From the NCBI GenBank assembly GCA_963728825.1, contig CAVSLA010000001.1, positions 1 to 64,000 on the forward strand: a stretch of 64,000 nucleotides of DNA. The letters are read 5' to 3'. This document shows, one piece after another, positions 41,860 to 50,267 of this stretch. Positions within the stretch are counted from its first letter, which is position 1. Each line of letters starts with the position of its first letter. The position numbers and the translations under genes are program-made. The notes under the pieces were generated by a model that was not told the DNA's origin, made no database searches, and saw only the letters and a program-made list of their open reading frames with translations. This DNA comes from CAVREM01 sp963728825 (GTDB lineage Bacteria; Acidobacteriota; Vicinamibacteria; Vicinamibacterales; CAVVIG01).

Positions 41860-42858
41860 ACGTCCGGCGGCGAATCGCGTTCAGCATCGCGTTGTTCGGC
41901 GCACTCGCGCGGCGCGGCGATCCTGTTGGCGCCGCTGGTCGGCAGCACGTCGATCACGCTGACGCGGGTCTTCGATCGCTCGATTCCATTCGCCGACAAC
42001 GTCGACGCGCAAATCTTCTTCGTCGCGCGGCTGCCACGCGTCCTGGCGGCGGCGCTGGTCGGCGCGGCGCTCGCGCTCGCGGGAGTGGTCTTTCAAGCAT
42101 TGCTCCGCAATCCGCTCGCGTCGCCCGACACGCTGGGCGTCTCGGCCGGCGCGGCGCTCGGCGCGGTGATCGCGATTACGTTCGATGCGGACTTTTCGAT
42201 TCTCGGTGTGACCGCCGTGCCGCTGGCGAGCTTCGCCGGCTCGCTCGGTGCGCTGGTTATCGTCTACGGCCTGTCGGCCGCACGGCGGCGCGGCACCTCG
42301 ACGCTCATTCTGCTGCTCGCCGGCGTTACGCTGACGTCTTTGCTGTCGGCCATCGCCGCGTTCGTGCGCTACCTCGCCGATTTCACCGAAACGCTTCGGA
42401 CCGTCCGTTGGTTGATGGGCTCGCTTGATGTCGGCGCGTTCGCGCCGATCACCGTGGCCGCGGTGCCGATGGCACTGGCGGTGGTCGGGTTTGCCACCTT
42501 GCCGCGCGTCCTGGATCTGGTCAGCATGGGGGCTGAATCCGCCGCCGCACGCGGGGTGGACGTCGCTCGCGCCGAGCGCGTCGCGCTGGTCAGCGCGTCG
42601 CTGGCCACCGGCGCCGCCGTCGCGCTCGCCGGCCCGATCGGCTTCGTCGGAATCGTGGTGCCGCACCTGGTGCGATTGCTGGTCGGCGCCGATCACCGCG
42701 TGGTGCTGCCTTCGTCGGCGCTGTTCGGCGCGTCGTTCCTGATCGGCTGCGATCTGGTCGCACGGATCGCCTTCGCCCCGACCGAGCTGCCGGTCGGCAT
42801 CGTGACGGCGCTTATTGGAGGACCCTTTTTCCTATGGCTGCTGTTCCGCCACGCCTGA
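41846..42858 (+). CDS. btuC: Vitamin B12 ABC transporter permease BtuC, frameshifted near N-terminus
   Basis: A FecCD-family permease. The first helix (RRIAFSIALFGAL) is in one frame, and after a change near 41915 the rest is continuous: AAILLAPLVGSTSITLTRVF, GVVFQALLRNPLASPDTLGV, GASFLIGCDLVARIAFAPTE and LPVGIVTALIGGPFFLWLLF, about ten helices. The RNPLASPDTLG segment is the family's cytoplasmic coupling signature. The start is not certain; a TTG near 41846 overlapping the btuD end fits. It overlaps btuF by 25 bp. Confidence 0.87.
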
Positions 42859-43734
42859 CCTGCCGTTGGTTGTTCTCGTTCCTTTGTGTCCTTGGTGTCC
42901 TTGGTGTCCTTGGTGTTCAACGTATTGCCGCACAAGGAACGGCCCCCCGGCGCATCATCTCGCTCATCCCGGCCACAACCGAGATGTTGTTCGACATCGG
43001 GGTCAGCGATCGGATCGTCGGCGTCGGCACGTTTGATCGATTCCCGCCGGAGGTCAGCAAGTACCCGCGGGTCGGCGGGCTGCTCGATCCAAATGTCGAA
43101 CGCATTCTGTCGCTGAAGCCGGATCTGGTGATCGTCTACGAAACACAGACGACGCTCATCGGCCAGCTGAATCGCGTCGGCGTCCCGTTGTTCAGGTACC
43201 GCCACCAGGGGCTGCCCGATATCGTGCAAACCATCAGGGCACTGGCGGCCCGCGTCGGAGCGACCGAGGCAGGCAACGCCGCAGCCGTCCGCATCGAGAG
43301 CCGGCTGGCGGAGGTGCGCCGGCGCGTCGAGGGCCGGGCGCGGCCTCGGACGCTGCTGGTGCACGGTCGCGAGCCGGGCTCGCTGCGCCGGATCGACGCC
43401 AGCGGCGGCTACGGCTTCCTGCACGATCTGCTCGAGCTCGCGGGCGCCACCGATGTGCTCTCCGATTTCCAGCGGCAGTCCGTTCAGATGAGTACGGAAA
43501 TGATTCTCGCGCGTGCGCCGGAAGTGATCGTTGAACTGCAGTACCGGTGACTCACCGAAGCGCCTGCAGATTGACGCGGAAGCCCGCGTCTGGGAGGCGC
43601 TCCCCTCGGTCCCGGCGGTGAAGAACAAGCGGGTCCACATTCTGGTCGGAGACGAGTTCGTCGTTCCTGGTCCGCGGATCGTGCTGGCCGCGGAGCGTTT
43701 CGCGCGCGTGCTCCACCCGGACGTCTTCAAATGA
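42834..43734 (+). CDS. btuF: Cobalamin-binding periplasmic protein BtuF, frameshifted near C-terminus
   Basis: A signal peptide (LFSFLCVLGVLGVLGV then QRIAAQG) precedes a class III solute-binding domain: RRIISLIPATTEMLFDIGVS, VGVGTFDRFPPEV, VERILSLKPDLVIVYETQTT and YGFLHDLLELAGATDVLSD. After a frame change near 43545 it continues RLQIDAEARVWEALPSVPAV and VGDEFVVPGPRIVLAAE to 43734. It delivers corrinoids to BtuCD. The hydrophobic core of the signal peptide is encoded by a GTCCTTGGT repeat that occurs as an intergenic repeat elsewhere in this window. Confidence 0.85.
42884..42921. repeat. GTCCTTGGT tandem repeat inside the btuF signal peptide
   Basis: TTGTGTCCTTGGTGTCCTTG with two further 9-base GTCCTTGGT units, ending TGTTC, encodes the VLGVLGVLGV stretch. 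A related tract lies at 34874-34943. Confidence 0.8.
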
Positions 43735-44419
43735 AGCGCGTCCTGGTCTCGTGGAGCAGCGGCAAGGACAGCGCCTGGCTCGTGCACGTGCTTCGGCAAG
43801 TGCCGGACGTCGAGCTCGGCGGACTGCTGACCACGATCAACGAATCCGCCAACCGCGTCGCCATGCACGCGGTGCGCAGCGAGCTGCTGGAAGAACAGGC
43901 CGCAGCGCTCGGCCTGCCGTTGGTGAAGGTGCCCATTCCATCCCCCTGTCCAAACGAGACGTCTACGAGCGCGCCATGGCCGCCGCCGTCGAACGAGCGG
44001 TGTCGGACGGTTTCACGCACGTGGCGTTTGGCGATCTGTTTCTCGAGGACGTGCGGCGCTACCGCGAAGAAAAGCTCAGCGGCACGGGCCTCACCCCGCT
44101 CTTTCCGCTGTTCGGCGCCGACACGGCCGCCCTCGCGCGCGAAATGATCGTGAGCGGCCTGCGGGCCCGCATCACCTGCGTCAACCCGGCCATCCTTGAT
44201 CGGTCGTTCGCCGGCCGCGAATTCGACGCGGCGCTTCTGCACGACCTTCCGCCGACCGTCGACCCATGCGGAGAACGCGGTGAGTTCCACACGTTTGCGC
44301 ACCGGGGACCGATGTTCTCGCGACCGATCCCGATCGAAAGCGGCGTTGTCGTCGAACGCGACGGGTTCGTGTTCGCGGATCTCGTCTCAGGAAAGCACTA
44401 CGCAGGCCGACCCTCTTAG
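43731..44419 (+). CDS. Dph6-like PP-loop ATP pyrophosphatase (B12 operon copy 2), frameshifted
   Basis: ATG 43731 gives MKRVLVSWSSGKDSAWLVHV, in which the loop reads SSGKDS instead of SGGKDS. TINESANRVAMHAVRSELLE follows. After a frame change near 43930 it continues IPLSKRDVYERAMAAAVERA, GFTHVAFGDLFLEDVRRYRE and DPCGERGEFHTFAHRGPMFS. It is the second COG2102-type protein in the operon and is related to, but clearly diverged from, copy 1. It overlaps the btuF stop by 4 bp. The substrate is unknown. Confidence 0.75.
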
Positions 44420-44440
44420 AGTCGCCGGCTGATTCCGGTC

Positions 44441-45250
44441 ATGAGCAGCTACCCAGAACGCATCGTCTGCCTGACCGAAGAGACAACGGAAACGCTCTAC
44501 CTGCTGGGCCAGGGCGATCGAATCGTCGGCGTGTCCGGCTATACCGTCCGGCCACCTGAAGCGCGGAAGAAGCCGAAGGTCTCGGCCTTCATCAACGCGC
44601 GCTTCGACAAGATCGAGGCGCTGAAGCCGGACCTGGTACTGGCATTTTCCGATCTGCAGGCCGATCTGGCCGCGGAGCTGGTGCGGCGGGGAATTGCCGT
44701 CGTCACGTTCAACCAGCGAAGCGTCGCCGAGATTCTGCAGATGATTCGGATGCTCGGCGGCCTGGTGGGCTGTCAACCGGAAGCCGAGCAGCTCGCCGAT
44801 CGGTTCAAGGCTGATCTCGAACACATCCGCGATGCGGCGACGCGCTTCCCGCGCCGACGGGTGTTCTTCGAAGAGTGGGACGACCCGCTGATTTCAGGGA
44901 TCCGCTGGGTCGAGGAACTGGTGAGGATCGCCGGCGGCGAGCCAATCTTCCCCGAGCTCGCCAACGCGCGGCTCGGCAAGGAGCGCATCGTCGATCCCAA
45001 AGAAGTCGTCCGCCGCGATCCGGAAGTCATCTTCGCGTCGTGGTGTGGCAAGAGGGTGAACTTCGACCGGATCCGGAAGCGGCCTGGTTGGCAGGCAATC
45101 AGCGCCGTGAAGAACGGCCGCATCTACGAAGTGAAATCTACCTATATCCTGCAGCCAGGTCCTGCCAGCCTGACGGAAGGTGTCCGTCAGCTTCACGATG
45201 CCTTGCGGAGAGGCGCGACTGAACAATCGTTGTCAATACGGTCACGATAG
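44441..45250 (+). CDS. BtuF-like cobalamin-binding protein lacking a signal peptide
   Basis: An intact protein of 269 residues of the COG0614 fold. YPERIVCLTEETTETLYLLG, VGVSGYTVRPPEARKKPKVS, FDKIEALKPDLVLAFSDLQA, WVEELVRIAGGEPIFPELAN and FDRIRKRPGWQAISAVKNGR are recognisable. No export signal precedes the domain (ATG 44441, MSSYPERIV). It may act in the cytoplasm or start further upstream out of frame. It is the last gene of the B12 operon. Its 3' end overlaps mqnD on the other strand by 9 bp. Confidence 0.8.
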   Translation: MSSYPERIVCLTEETTETLYLLGQGDRIVGVSGYTVRPPEARKKPKVSAFINARFDKIEALKPDLVLAFSDLQADLAAELVRRGIAVVTFNQRSVAEILQMIRMLGGLVGCQPEAEQLADRFKADLEHIRDAATRFPRRRVFFEEWDDPLISGIRWVEELVRIAGGEPIFPELANARLGKERIVDPKEVVRRDPEVIFASWCGKRVNFDRIRKRPGWQAISAVKNGRIYEVKSTYILQPGPASLTEGVRQLHDALRRGATEQSLSIRSR

Positions 45251-46078
45251 AAACAATCGCTCCGTCACGACGCGACCTGAACCGGCCGCGGCAACGTGTT
45301 CGAACAGCAGCCTGACTGCTCGCCTGCCCTCAGTGCCCAGATCGACCGAGTAATCGTTGACGTAGAGGTCGATGTGCTGACGCATCACCTCTTCGTGCAT
45401 CTCCTGTGCGTGCTCGCGGACGAACGGCATGCTGGCCTGAGGATTGGCCAGCGCAAATTCAACGCTCCGACGAAGCACCCGATCAAGGCGTTGCTTCACT
45501 TCGTCAGACAGCGAGCGTTTGACGACGATTCCACCCAACGGGATCGGTGAGGCGGTCTGCGTTTCCCAGTGCTCGCCGAGGTCGACGATCTTCTTCAGGC
45601 CTCTCGACTGGTAGGTGAAGCGGTTCTCGTGGATGATGACGCCGGCATCGCACCTGTCGTCGAGCAGGGCTGACTCGATATCCGAGAACACGAGCTCGGT
45701 TGTGTTGCGCGCGGCCGGAAACGCGAATCCGAGGAGGAAGTTCGCGGTGGTGTACCGGCCGGGGATGGCGATCGTCAGGTCGCCAGCCGCGATCCGATCG
45801 CACGCGATCTGGCGCTTCGCGATGAGGAGCGGGCCGCAGCCGCGCCCGAGCGCGCTGCCGGCATTCAACACGACATAGTGATCGGCGCAGTAGGCGTAGG
45901 CATGATAACTGAGCTTGGTGGCGTCGAGCTCACCGGCGAATGCCGATCGGTTCAGCGCTTCGACGTCGTCAAGTCGCAGCGTGAATTCGAGCCCTTCGAG
46001 GTCGATCCGCCGGTGGACCAGCGCGTCGAGGATGAAGCAATCGTTCGGGCAGGGCGAGGCACCGATCGAAAGTTTCAT
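45242..46078 (-). CDS. mqnD: 1,4-dihydroxy-6-naphthoate synthase MqnD
   Basis: An intact protein of 278 residues. LSIGASPCPNDCFILDALVH (SPCPND signature), ATKLSYHAYAYCADHYVVLN, IPGRYTTANFLLGFAFPAAR, DAGVIIHENRFTYQSRGLKK and PIPLGGIVVKRSLSDEVK match the MqnD subgroup. It converts cyclic dehypoxanthinyl futalosine to 1,4-dihydroxy-6-naphthoate. Its start overlaps the mqnB stop (ATGA), so both are co-translated. Together with mqnE, mqnB and menG the window encodes most of the futalosine route; mqnA and mqnC are absent here. Confidence 0.9.
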   Translation of the reverse strand: MKLSIGASPCPNDCFILDALVHRRIDLEGLEFTLRLDDVEALNRSAFAGELDATKLSYHAYAYCADHYVVLNAGSALGRGCGPLLIAKRQIACDRIAAGDLTIAIPGRYTTANFLLGFAFPAARNTTELVFSDIESALLDDRCDAGVIIHENRFTYQSRGLKKIVDLGEHWETQTASPIPLGGIVVKRSLSDEVKQRLDRVLRRSVEFALANPQASMPFVREHAQEMHEEVMRQHIDLYVNDYSVDLGTEGRRAVRLLFEHVAAAGSGRVVTERLFLS

Positions 46079-46755
46079 GACGCTTCGAGGATGTCGAACA
46101 CGGCGGCGCCCAGCGTGTGGATCGCTTCGCTCACTTTCCAGCGCGCGCGATCGCGCCGTTCGACGACATTCGACACGGCCCGCACCTGGGCGAACGGCAC
46201 CTCCTGCGCCAGGCAGGCGTACATGAAGGCCGCGCCCTCCATGCTCTCGACCTGGGGCTTGAAGCGTGCGACCACCGCGTCTATCGAACCTTCAGCGCCG
46301 TGCACGGTATTGACCGTGATGCCGTTGACTTTCGGCAGCCGTCCCAGCGCCGCGTTCGCGGGTGGGGTCTCATTGACCAGTTCAGGCCGGCTGAAAGGCG
46401 CCTCCCCCGCTTCCAACAGACCGAGTTCCTCGATCGGGAGAAAGCGCTCGCCGTCCTCTGCGCCAAGCTCAGCGAGGCGATCGGCGACGATGTGCACGAC
46501 GGTGCCTGGTGTCAAGGAACGATCGAAGCTGCCGCACAGGCCGATGTTGAGGGCGACGTCGTAGGTGGTCTCGAGCAGCGCGCGGGAACACCAGGCGGCG
46601 GTCGCGACCATGCCGACCCCGGTCACCAGCACGTGCACTTCGTGCCCCGCATATGCGTACTCGATGAGGCGGGGATGACGCTCGCGTCCGGCGCCCAGCC
46701 TGGCGCCCAACGAACCGGCTTCGACCGCCGTTGCCGCAACAATCAGCATTCGCAT
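46075..46755 (-). CDS. mqnB: Futalosine hydrolase MqnB
   Basis: An intact protein of 226 residues of the nucleoside phosphorylase/MTAN fold. MLIVAATAVEAGSLGARLGA, HVLVTGVGMVATAAWCSRAL, VALNIGLCGSFDRSLTPGTV, VNTVHGAEGSIDAVVARF, and VESMEGAAFMYACLAQEVPF with the catalytic ME-GAA motif. It cleaves futalosine to dehypoxanthine futalosine and hypoxanthine. It is coupled by a 4-bp overlap to mqnD. Confidence 0.9.
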   Translation of the reverse strand: MRMLIVAATAVEAGSLGARLGAGRERHPRLIEYAYAGHEVHVLVTGVGMVATAAWCSRALLETTYDVALNIGLCGSFDRSLTPGTVVHIVADRLAELGAEDGERFLPIEELGLLEAGEAPFSRPELVNETPPANAALGRLPKVNGITVNTVHGAEGSIDAVVARFKPQVESMEGAAFMYACLAQEVPFAQVRAVSNVVERRDRARWKVSEAIHTLGAAVFDILEAS

Positions 46756-46763
46756 CGGCGGCG

Positions 46764-47264
46764 CTACTCGACGTCGTCGTCGAGGCCAGTGGCCACGTAG
46801 GGCTGTGATGCGCGTTTGATCACGATGGTGAGGCCGAACGCCACGAGCACGATCGAGGCAGCCAGTCCGACGTACATTCCATAGCCGACCGCCACCTGCG
46901 GGACCGCGCCCAGCGGCACATCGTCAACGATCGCGACCGCCTGGCTTCTGGTCAGCACGCGGCTGCCGACGGTGCGCGGCATGATCCGCCAGGAGAGGAA
47001 CATGATGCCCAGCGCCACCAACCCGACGAGCAGCAACGGGTGCCGCGAGTTCTTGCGCGTGATGAGGCTGAGGGTAGCGAGCAGCACCGCCGCCGCACCC
47101 AGGCCGACGATCCACAGCGCGGCCGTATCCGGAACACCTCGCAGGGCGAGCTCGTCGTTGACCACGATCCAGGGAAGAAACGCGCTGACGATGAGCACCA
47201 CACCGGCCGCGAGCGGGAACAGATAAGCGCGCATGCCCGGCCGCAGCATCCCGCGCCAGCTCAT
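46764..47264 (-). CDS. Small integral membrane protein, unknown function
   Basis: A protein of 166 residues with four helices: AYLFPLAAGVVLIVSAFLPW, AALWIVGLGAAAVLLATLSL, HPLLLVGLVALGIMFLSWRI and VGYGMYVGLAASIVLVAFGL. A periplasmic loop (SRVLTRSQAVAIVDDVPLGA) separates helices 3 and 4. No known family is recognised. It lies 8 bp upstream of mqnB on the same strand and may be co-transcribed. Confidence 0.55.
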   Translation of the reverse strand: MSWRGMLRPGMRAYLFPLAAGVVLIVSAFLPWIVVNDELALRGVPDTAALWIVGLGAAAVLLATLSLITRKNSRHPLLLVGLVALGIMFLSWRIMPRTVGSRVLTRSQAVAIVDDVPLGAVPQVAVGYGMYVGLAASIVLVAFGLTIVIKRASQPYVATGLDDDVE

Positions 47265-47322
47265 TTCGCGAGTCTAGCATAGGGATTCTGCGAGGCGTAG
47301 AATGCGCCCCAGGAGGCCGTCA

Positions 47323-47781
47323 ATGAGATCGATCAAAGCGATCCTCGGCGATCGCCAGACGATTACCGTCAATCGCTCCGCGTCGATCGTCGAGACCGCG
47401 CGGGTGATGGCCGCCCATCAGATCGGTGCCGTGCCGGTCGTCGACGGCGAGCGGCTGGTCGGTATCTTCTCCGAGCGCGACGTGTTGACGAGGATCGTCG
47501 CTGCGGGACGCAACCCCGACGCGACCTTGGTGGGTGAGGTGATGTCGACGGATTTGATCGTCGGCGATGTCAACGAAAGTTATGTCACCTGTCTGACGCG
47601 CATGCAGCAGGCGCACGTCCGTCACCTGCTGGTGCTGGAGGAAGGACGTCTGGCGGGCATTCTGTCGCTGCGCGATGTGCTGGCAGCCGACGTGGACGAG
47701 AAAGCCGAAGAGCTCACGATGCTGAACGCCTACGTCCATTACATCCCGGCTCACCTGCAGATCAAGACTGCGCGTCCTTGA
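47323..47781 (+). CDS. CBS-domain pair protein
   Basis: A protein of 152 residues from ATG 47323, which follows AGGAGG by 6 bases; a start at 47302 is possible but lacks a ribosome site. Two CBS domains occur: SIVETARVMAAHQIGAVPVV with LVGIFSERDVLTRIV, and VTCLTRMQQAHVRHLLVLEE with LAGILSLRDVLAADV. Such pairs bind adenine nucleotides and sense energy charge. Its 3' end overlaps iscX on the opposite strand by 20 bp. Confidence 0.88.
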   Translation: MRSIKAILGDRQTITVNRSASIVETARVMAAHQIGAVPVVDGERLVGIFSERDVLTRIVAAGRNPDATLVGEVMSTDLIVGDVNESYVTCLTRMQQAHVRHLLVLEEGRLAGILSLRDVLAADVDEKAEELTMLNAYVHYIPAHLQIKTARP

Positions 47782-47968
47782 ACTCCTCGTACCAGGCCAT
47801 CTGAATCGCCTCGAGCTTCGGCTCATTGGAAGTCTTCGGATCGTCGCTGAAGCCGTCGAGCCCGAGCACGCGCTCGCGCAGATCGGTGAACCGGAGGGTC
47901 AACGGATCGACGTCCGGAAATTTCTCGGCCAGCGCGATGCCGATGTCTTCCGCATCGGTCCACTTCAC
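47762..47968 (-). CDS. iscX: Fe-S assembly protein IscX
   Basis: A protein of 68 residues. MKWTDAEDIGIALAEKFPDV, PLTLRFTDLRERVLGLDGF and LEAIQMAWYEEFKD match IscX (YfhJ), with the acidic surface and D-x-L-x-W pattern of the family. It binds IscS and iron and modulates cluster assembly. Last gene of the isc operon; its ATG overlaps the fdx stop. Confidence 0.92.
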   Translation of the reverse strand: MKWTDAEDIGIALAEKFPDVDPLTLRFTDLRERVLGLDGFSDDPKTSNEPKLEAIQMAWYEEFKDAQS

Positions 47969-48378
47969 GGCCTGACGACCTCCCCGGCGTTGCGCTCCTT
48001 GCGGTCGGACTTCCCGAGCTGGATGCCGCCGCCTTCCTGCACGTAGTTCCTCGTATACATCGGCAGCTCGCAGACGACGTCGCCGCTGATTACGGCCTGA
48101 CAGCCCAGGCGCGACGTGTGCGTGAGCCCCCAGGCGGTGTCGAGGCGATCCGCCTCGTCGTCCTGCATCTCGCTCAGGTTCGGTTCGCCCTGCTTGATGA
48201 TGACGTGGCAGGTCGTGCAGGCACAGCTGCCGCCGCAGGCGTGCTCGAGGGAGATGTCGAAGTTCTTCGCCACGTCGAGAAAGGACTCCGGCTTGCCGTG
48301 ATGCGAATACGGCAGCTCGCCGTGCTGGAATTCGACGGTCTGTGATTCGCCGTCGATGATGAAAGTGACTTTGGGCAT
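47965..48378 (-). CDS. fdx: ISC-type [2Fe-2S] ferredoxin
   Basis: A protein of 137 residues. LEHACGGSCACTTCHVII supplies three cysteines (C-x5-C-x2-C) and SRLGCQAVISGDVVCELP the fourth. The position downstream of hscA marks it as the isc ferredoxin, which donates electrons during cluster assembly. The C-terminus (YVQEGGGIQLGKSDRKERNA) is longer than in E. coli Fdx. Confidence 0.93.
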   Translation of the reverse strand: MPKVTFIIDGESQTVEFQHGELPYSHHGKPESFLDVAKNFDISLEHACGGSCACTTCHVIIKQGEPNLSEMQDDEADRLDTAWGLTHTSRLGCQAVISGDVVCELPMYTRNYVQEGGGIQLGKSDRKERNAGEVVRP

Positions 48379-48385
48379 AGAAGGC

Positions 48386-50218
48386 CTACATCTGATCGAT
48401 GCTCTTCCCCGACAGCGCCGCCTGCACCGACCGGTTCATGACGACCTCGGCGAGGTGCCGGGTCGCATCATTGAGCGCGTGTGTCCACTTCTGAATCGTT
48501 TCCCGGTCCGACGAGGTCAACACCATCTTCAAGCCGGCGACCACCGATTCGATCTTCTGCTGCTCGCCTGGCGCCAGCTCGCCGCGAGCGATCTCGGCGA
48601 ACTCAGGCGAGCGCAGCGTCTTCTCGGTTGCGGCGATCACCGATTCGGCTTCGTTGCGCGCCTCGATCAGCTGGCGGGCGGCAAAGTCGGCTTCGGCGTG
48701 CTCGAACGAGTCGAGCAGCATCCGTTCCACTTCCTCGTCGGTCAGACCGTACGACGGCTTGACCTCGATCGTCTGCTCGATCGCGGTCCGCAGCTCCGCG
48801 GCAGTCACGCTCAGAATGCCGTTGGCGTCGATCTGGAACTGCACCTGGACGCGCGGCATGCCGGCTGGCATCGGCGGAATCCCGCGCAGTTTGAACCGCG
48901 CGAGTGACCGGTTGTCGGCGACCAGCTCGCGCTCGCCCTGCAGGACGTGGACGTCGACCGCGGTCTGGTTGTCGACGCCGGTGGTGAACATCTCGCTGCC
49001 GGTCGCCGGAATCGTCGAGTTGCGCATGATGATCTTCGAGACCACCCCACCCATCGTCTCGATCCCGAGTGAGAGAGGGGTCACGTCGAGCAGCAGCATC
49101 TCGCGGTTGCCGGTGACGAGAATGTCGGCCTGGACTGCCGCGCCCAGCGCAACCACCTCGTCCGGGTTGAGCTTGCTGTGAGGCGTGCGGCGGAACAGAT
49201 CGCCGACCATCTGGTGGACCAGCGGGATCCGCGTCGACCCGCCGACCAGCACGACTTCGTCGATCTGCGACGGCTGGAGGTCCGCGTCGGCCAGCGCCTG
49301 GCGGCAGGGGGTGAGCGTGCGCTCGACGAGCGGCCGGATCATCGCTTCGAGCTCGGCGCGCGTCAGCCGGCTCGCGTAGCTGCCGACTCGAATCTCGGTT
49401 TCATCCCGATCGGACAGGTCGTGCTTCGCCTGGATGACGGCTTTTCGCACCTCCTGGACGAACTCGTTCGTCCGGTCCCCTCCCGATCCCAGCTGCTCCA
49501 GCACGCGCTGAGTCAGCAGCAGATCGATGTCGTCGCCGCCCAGATGCGTGTCGCCGTTGGTCGACAGCACCTGGAACACCCCGTCCTCGACGCGCAGGAT
49601 CGAGATATCGAAGGTGCCGCCGCCGAGATCGTAGACGGCGATCACCCCGGTGTGCCGCTTGTCGAGGCCGTAGGCCAGCGAGGCCGCGGTTGGCTCGTTG
49701 ATGATGCGGAGGACCTCGAGGCCGGCGATGCGGCCGGCGTCACGCGTCGCGGTGCGCTGCGCGTCGTTGAAGTACGCGGGCACCGTGATGACCGCGCGGT
49801 CGACTTCGAAGTCGACGACGCCCCGCTCCGCGAAATGCTCTTCAGCGCGACGTTTCAGCTCACGCAGGATGAACGCCGAAATTTCCGGCGGCGTGAACTC
49901 GCGACTGCCCAGGCCAATGCGGACGACGCCGGATCCCTCGCCGGAGACGCGAAACGGCAGCAGGCGCGCCTCGTCCTTGACGTCGTCGATGCCGCGTCCC
50001 ATGAACCGCTTGACCGAATAGACTGTCCGGCCGGCGTCGGTCAGCAGGCGACGCTGCGCCTCGCGTCCGACGAAAATCGTCCCATCGTCAGCAGCGGATA
50101 CCACCGACGGCACGAGCGCGTCACCGTTCTTGTCGCGAATGACGACCGGCCGGCCGTCGTCCACATAGGCCACGAGGCTGTTGGTCGTACCGAGATCGAT
50201 GCCGACGACTTTACTCAT
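48386..50218 (-). CDS. hscA: Hsp70-type Fe-S chaperone HscA
   Basis: An intact protein of 610 residues. ATPase domain: VVGIDLGTTNSLVAYVDDGR (phosphate 1), ITVPAYFNDAQRTATRDAGR, AVYDLGGGTFDISILRVEDG (phosphate 2), EVVLVGGSTRIPLVHQMVGD (adenosine). The substrate-binding domain follows: SLGIETMGGVVSKIIMRNST and PPMPAGMPRVQVQFQID. It lies between hscB and fdx, and transfers clusters from IscU. The shorter C-terminal lid compared with DnaK (610 against about 638 residues) fits HscA. A CATCCTTTGCACCCTTCGCG-type repeat fills the gap to hscB. Confidence 0.94.
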   Translation of the reverse strand: MSKVVGIDLGTTNSLVAYVDDGRPVVIRDKNGDALVPSVVSAADDGTIFVGREAQRRLLTDAGRTVYSVKRFMGRGIDDVKDEARLLPFRVSGEGSGVVRIGLGSREFTPPEISAFILRELKRRAEEHFAERGVVDFEVDRAVITVPAYFNDAQRTATRDAGRIAGLEVLRIINEPTAASLAYGLDKRHTGVIAVYDLGGGTFDISILRVEDGVFQVLSTNGDTHLGGDDIDLLLTQRVLEQLGSGGDRTNEFVQEVRKAVIQAKHDLSDRDETEIRVGSYASRLTRAELEAMIRPLVERTLTPCRQALADADLQPSQIDEVVLVGGSTRIPLVHQMVGDLFRRTPHSKLNPDEVVALGAAVQADILVTGNREMLLLDVTPLSLGIETMGGVVSKIIMRNSTIPATGSEMFTTGVDNQTAVDVHVLQGERELVADNRSLARFKLRGIPPMPAGMPRVQVQFQIDANGILSVTAAELRTAIEQTIEVKPSYGLTDEEVERMLLDSFEHAEADFAARQLIEARNEAESVIAATEKTLRSPEFAEIARGELAPGEQQKIESVVAGLKMVLTSSDRETIQKWTHALNDATRHLAEVVMNRSVQAALSGKSIDQM

Positions 50219-50267
50219 TCCTCAGCGCCCCTGCATCCTTTGCACCCTTCGCGTCCTCGTCGCTCCT

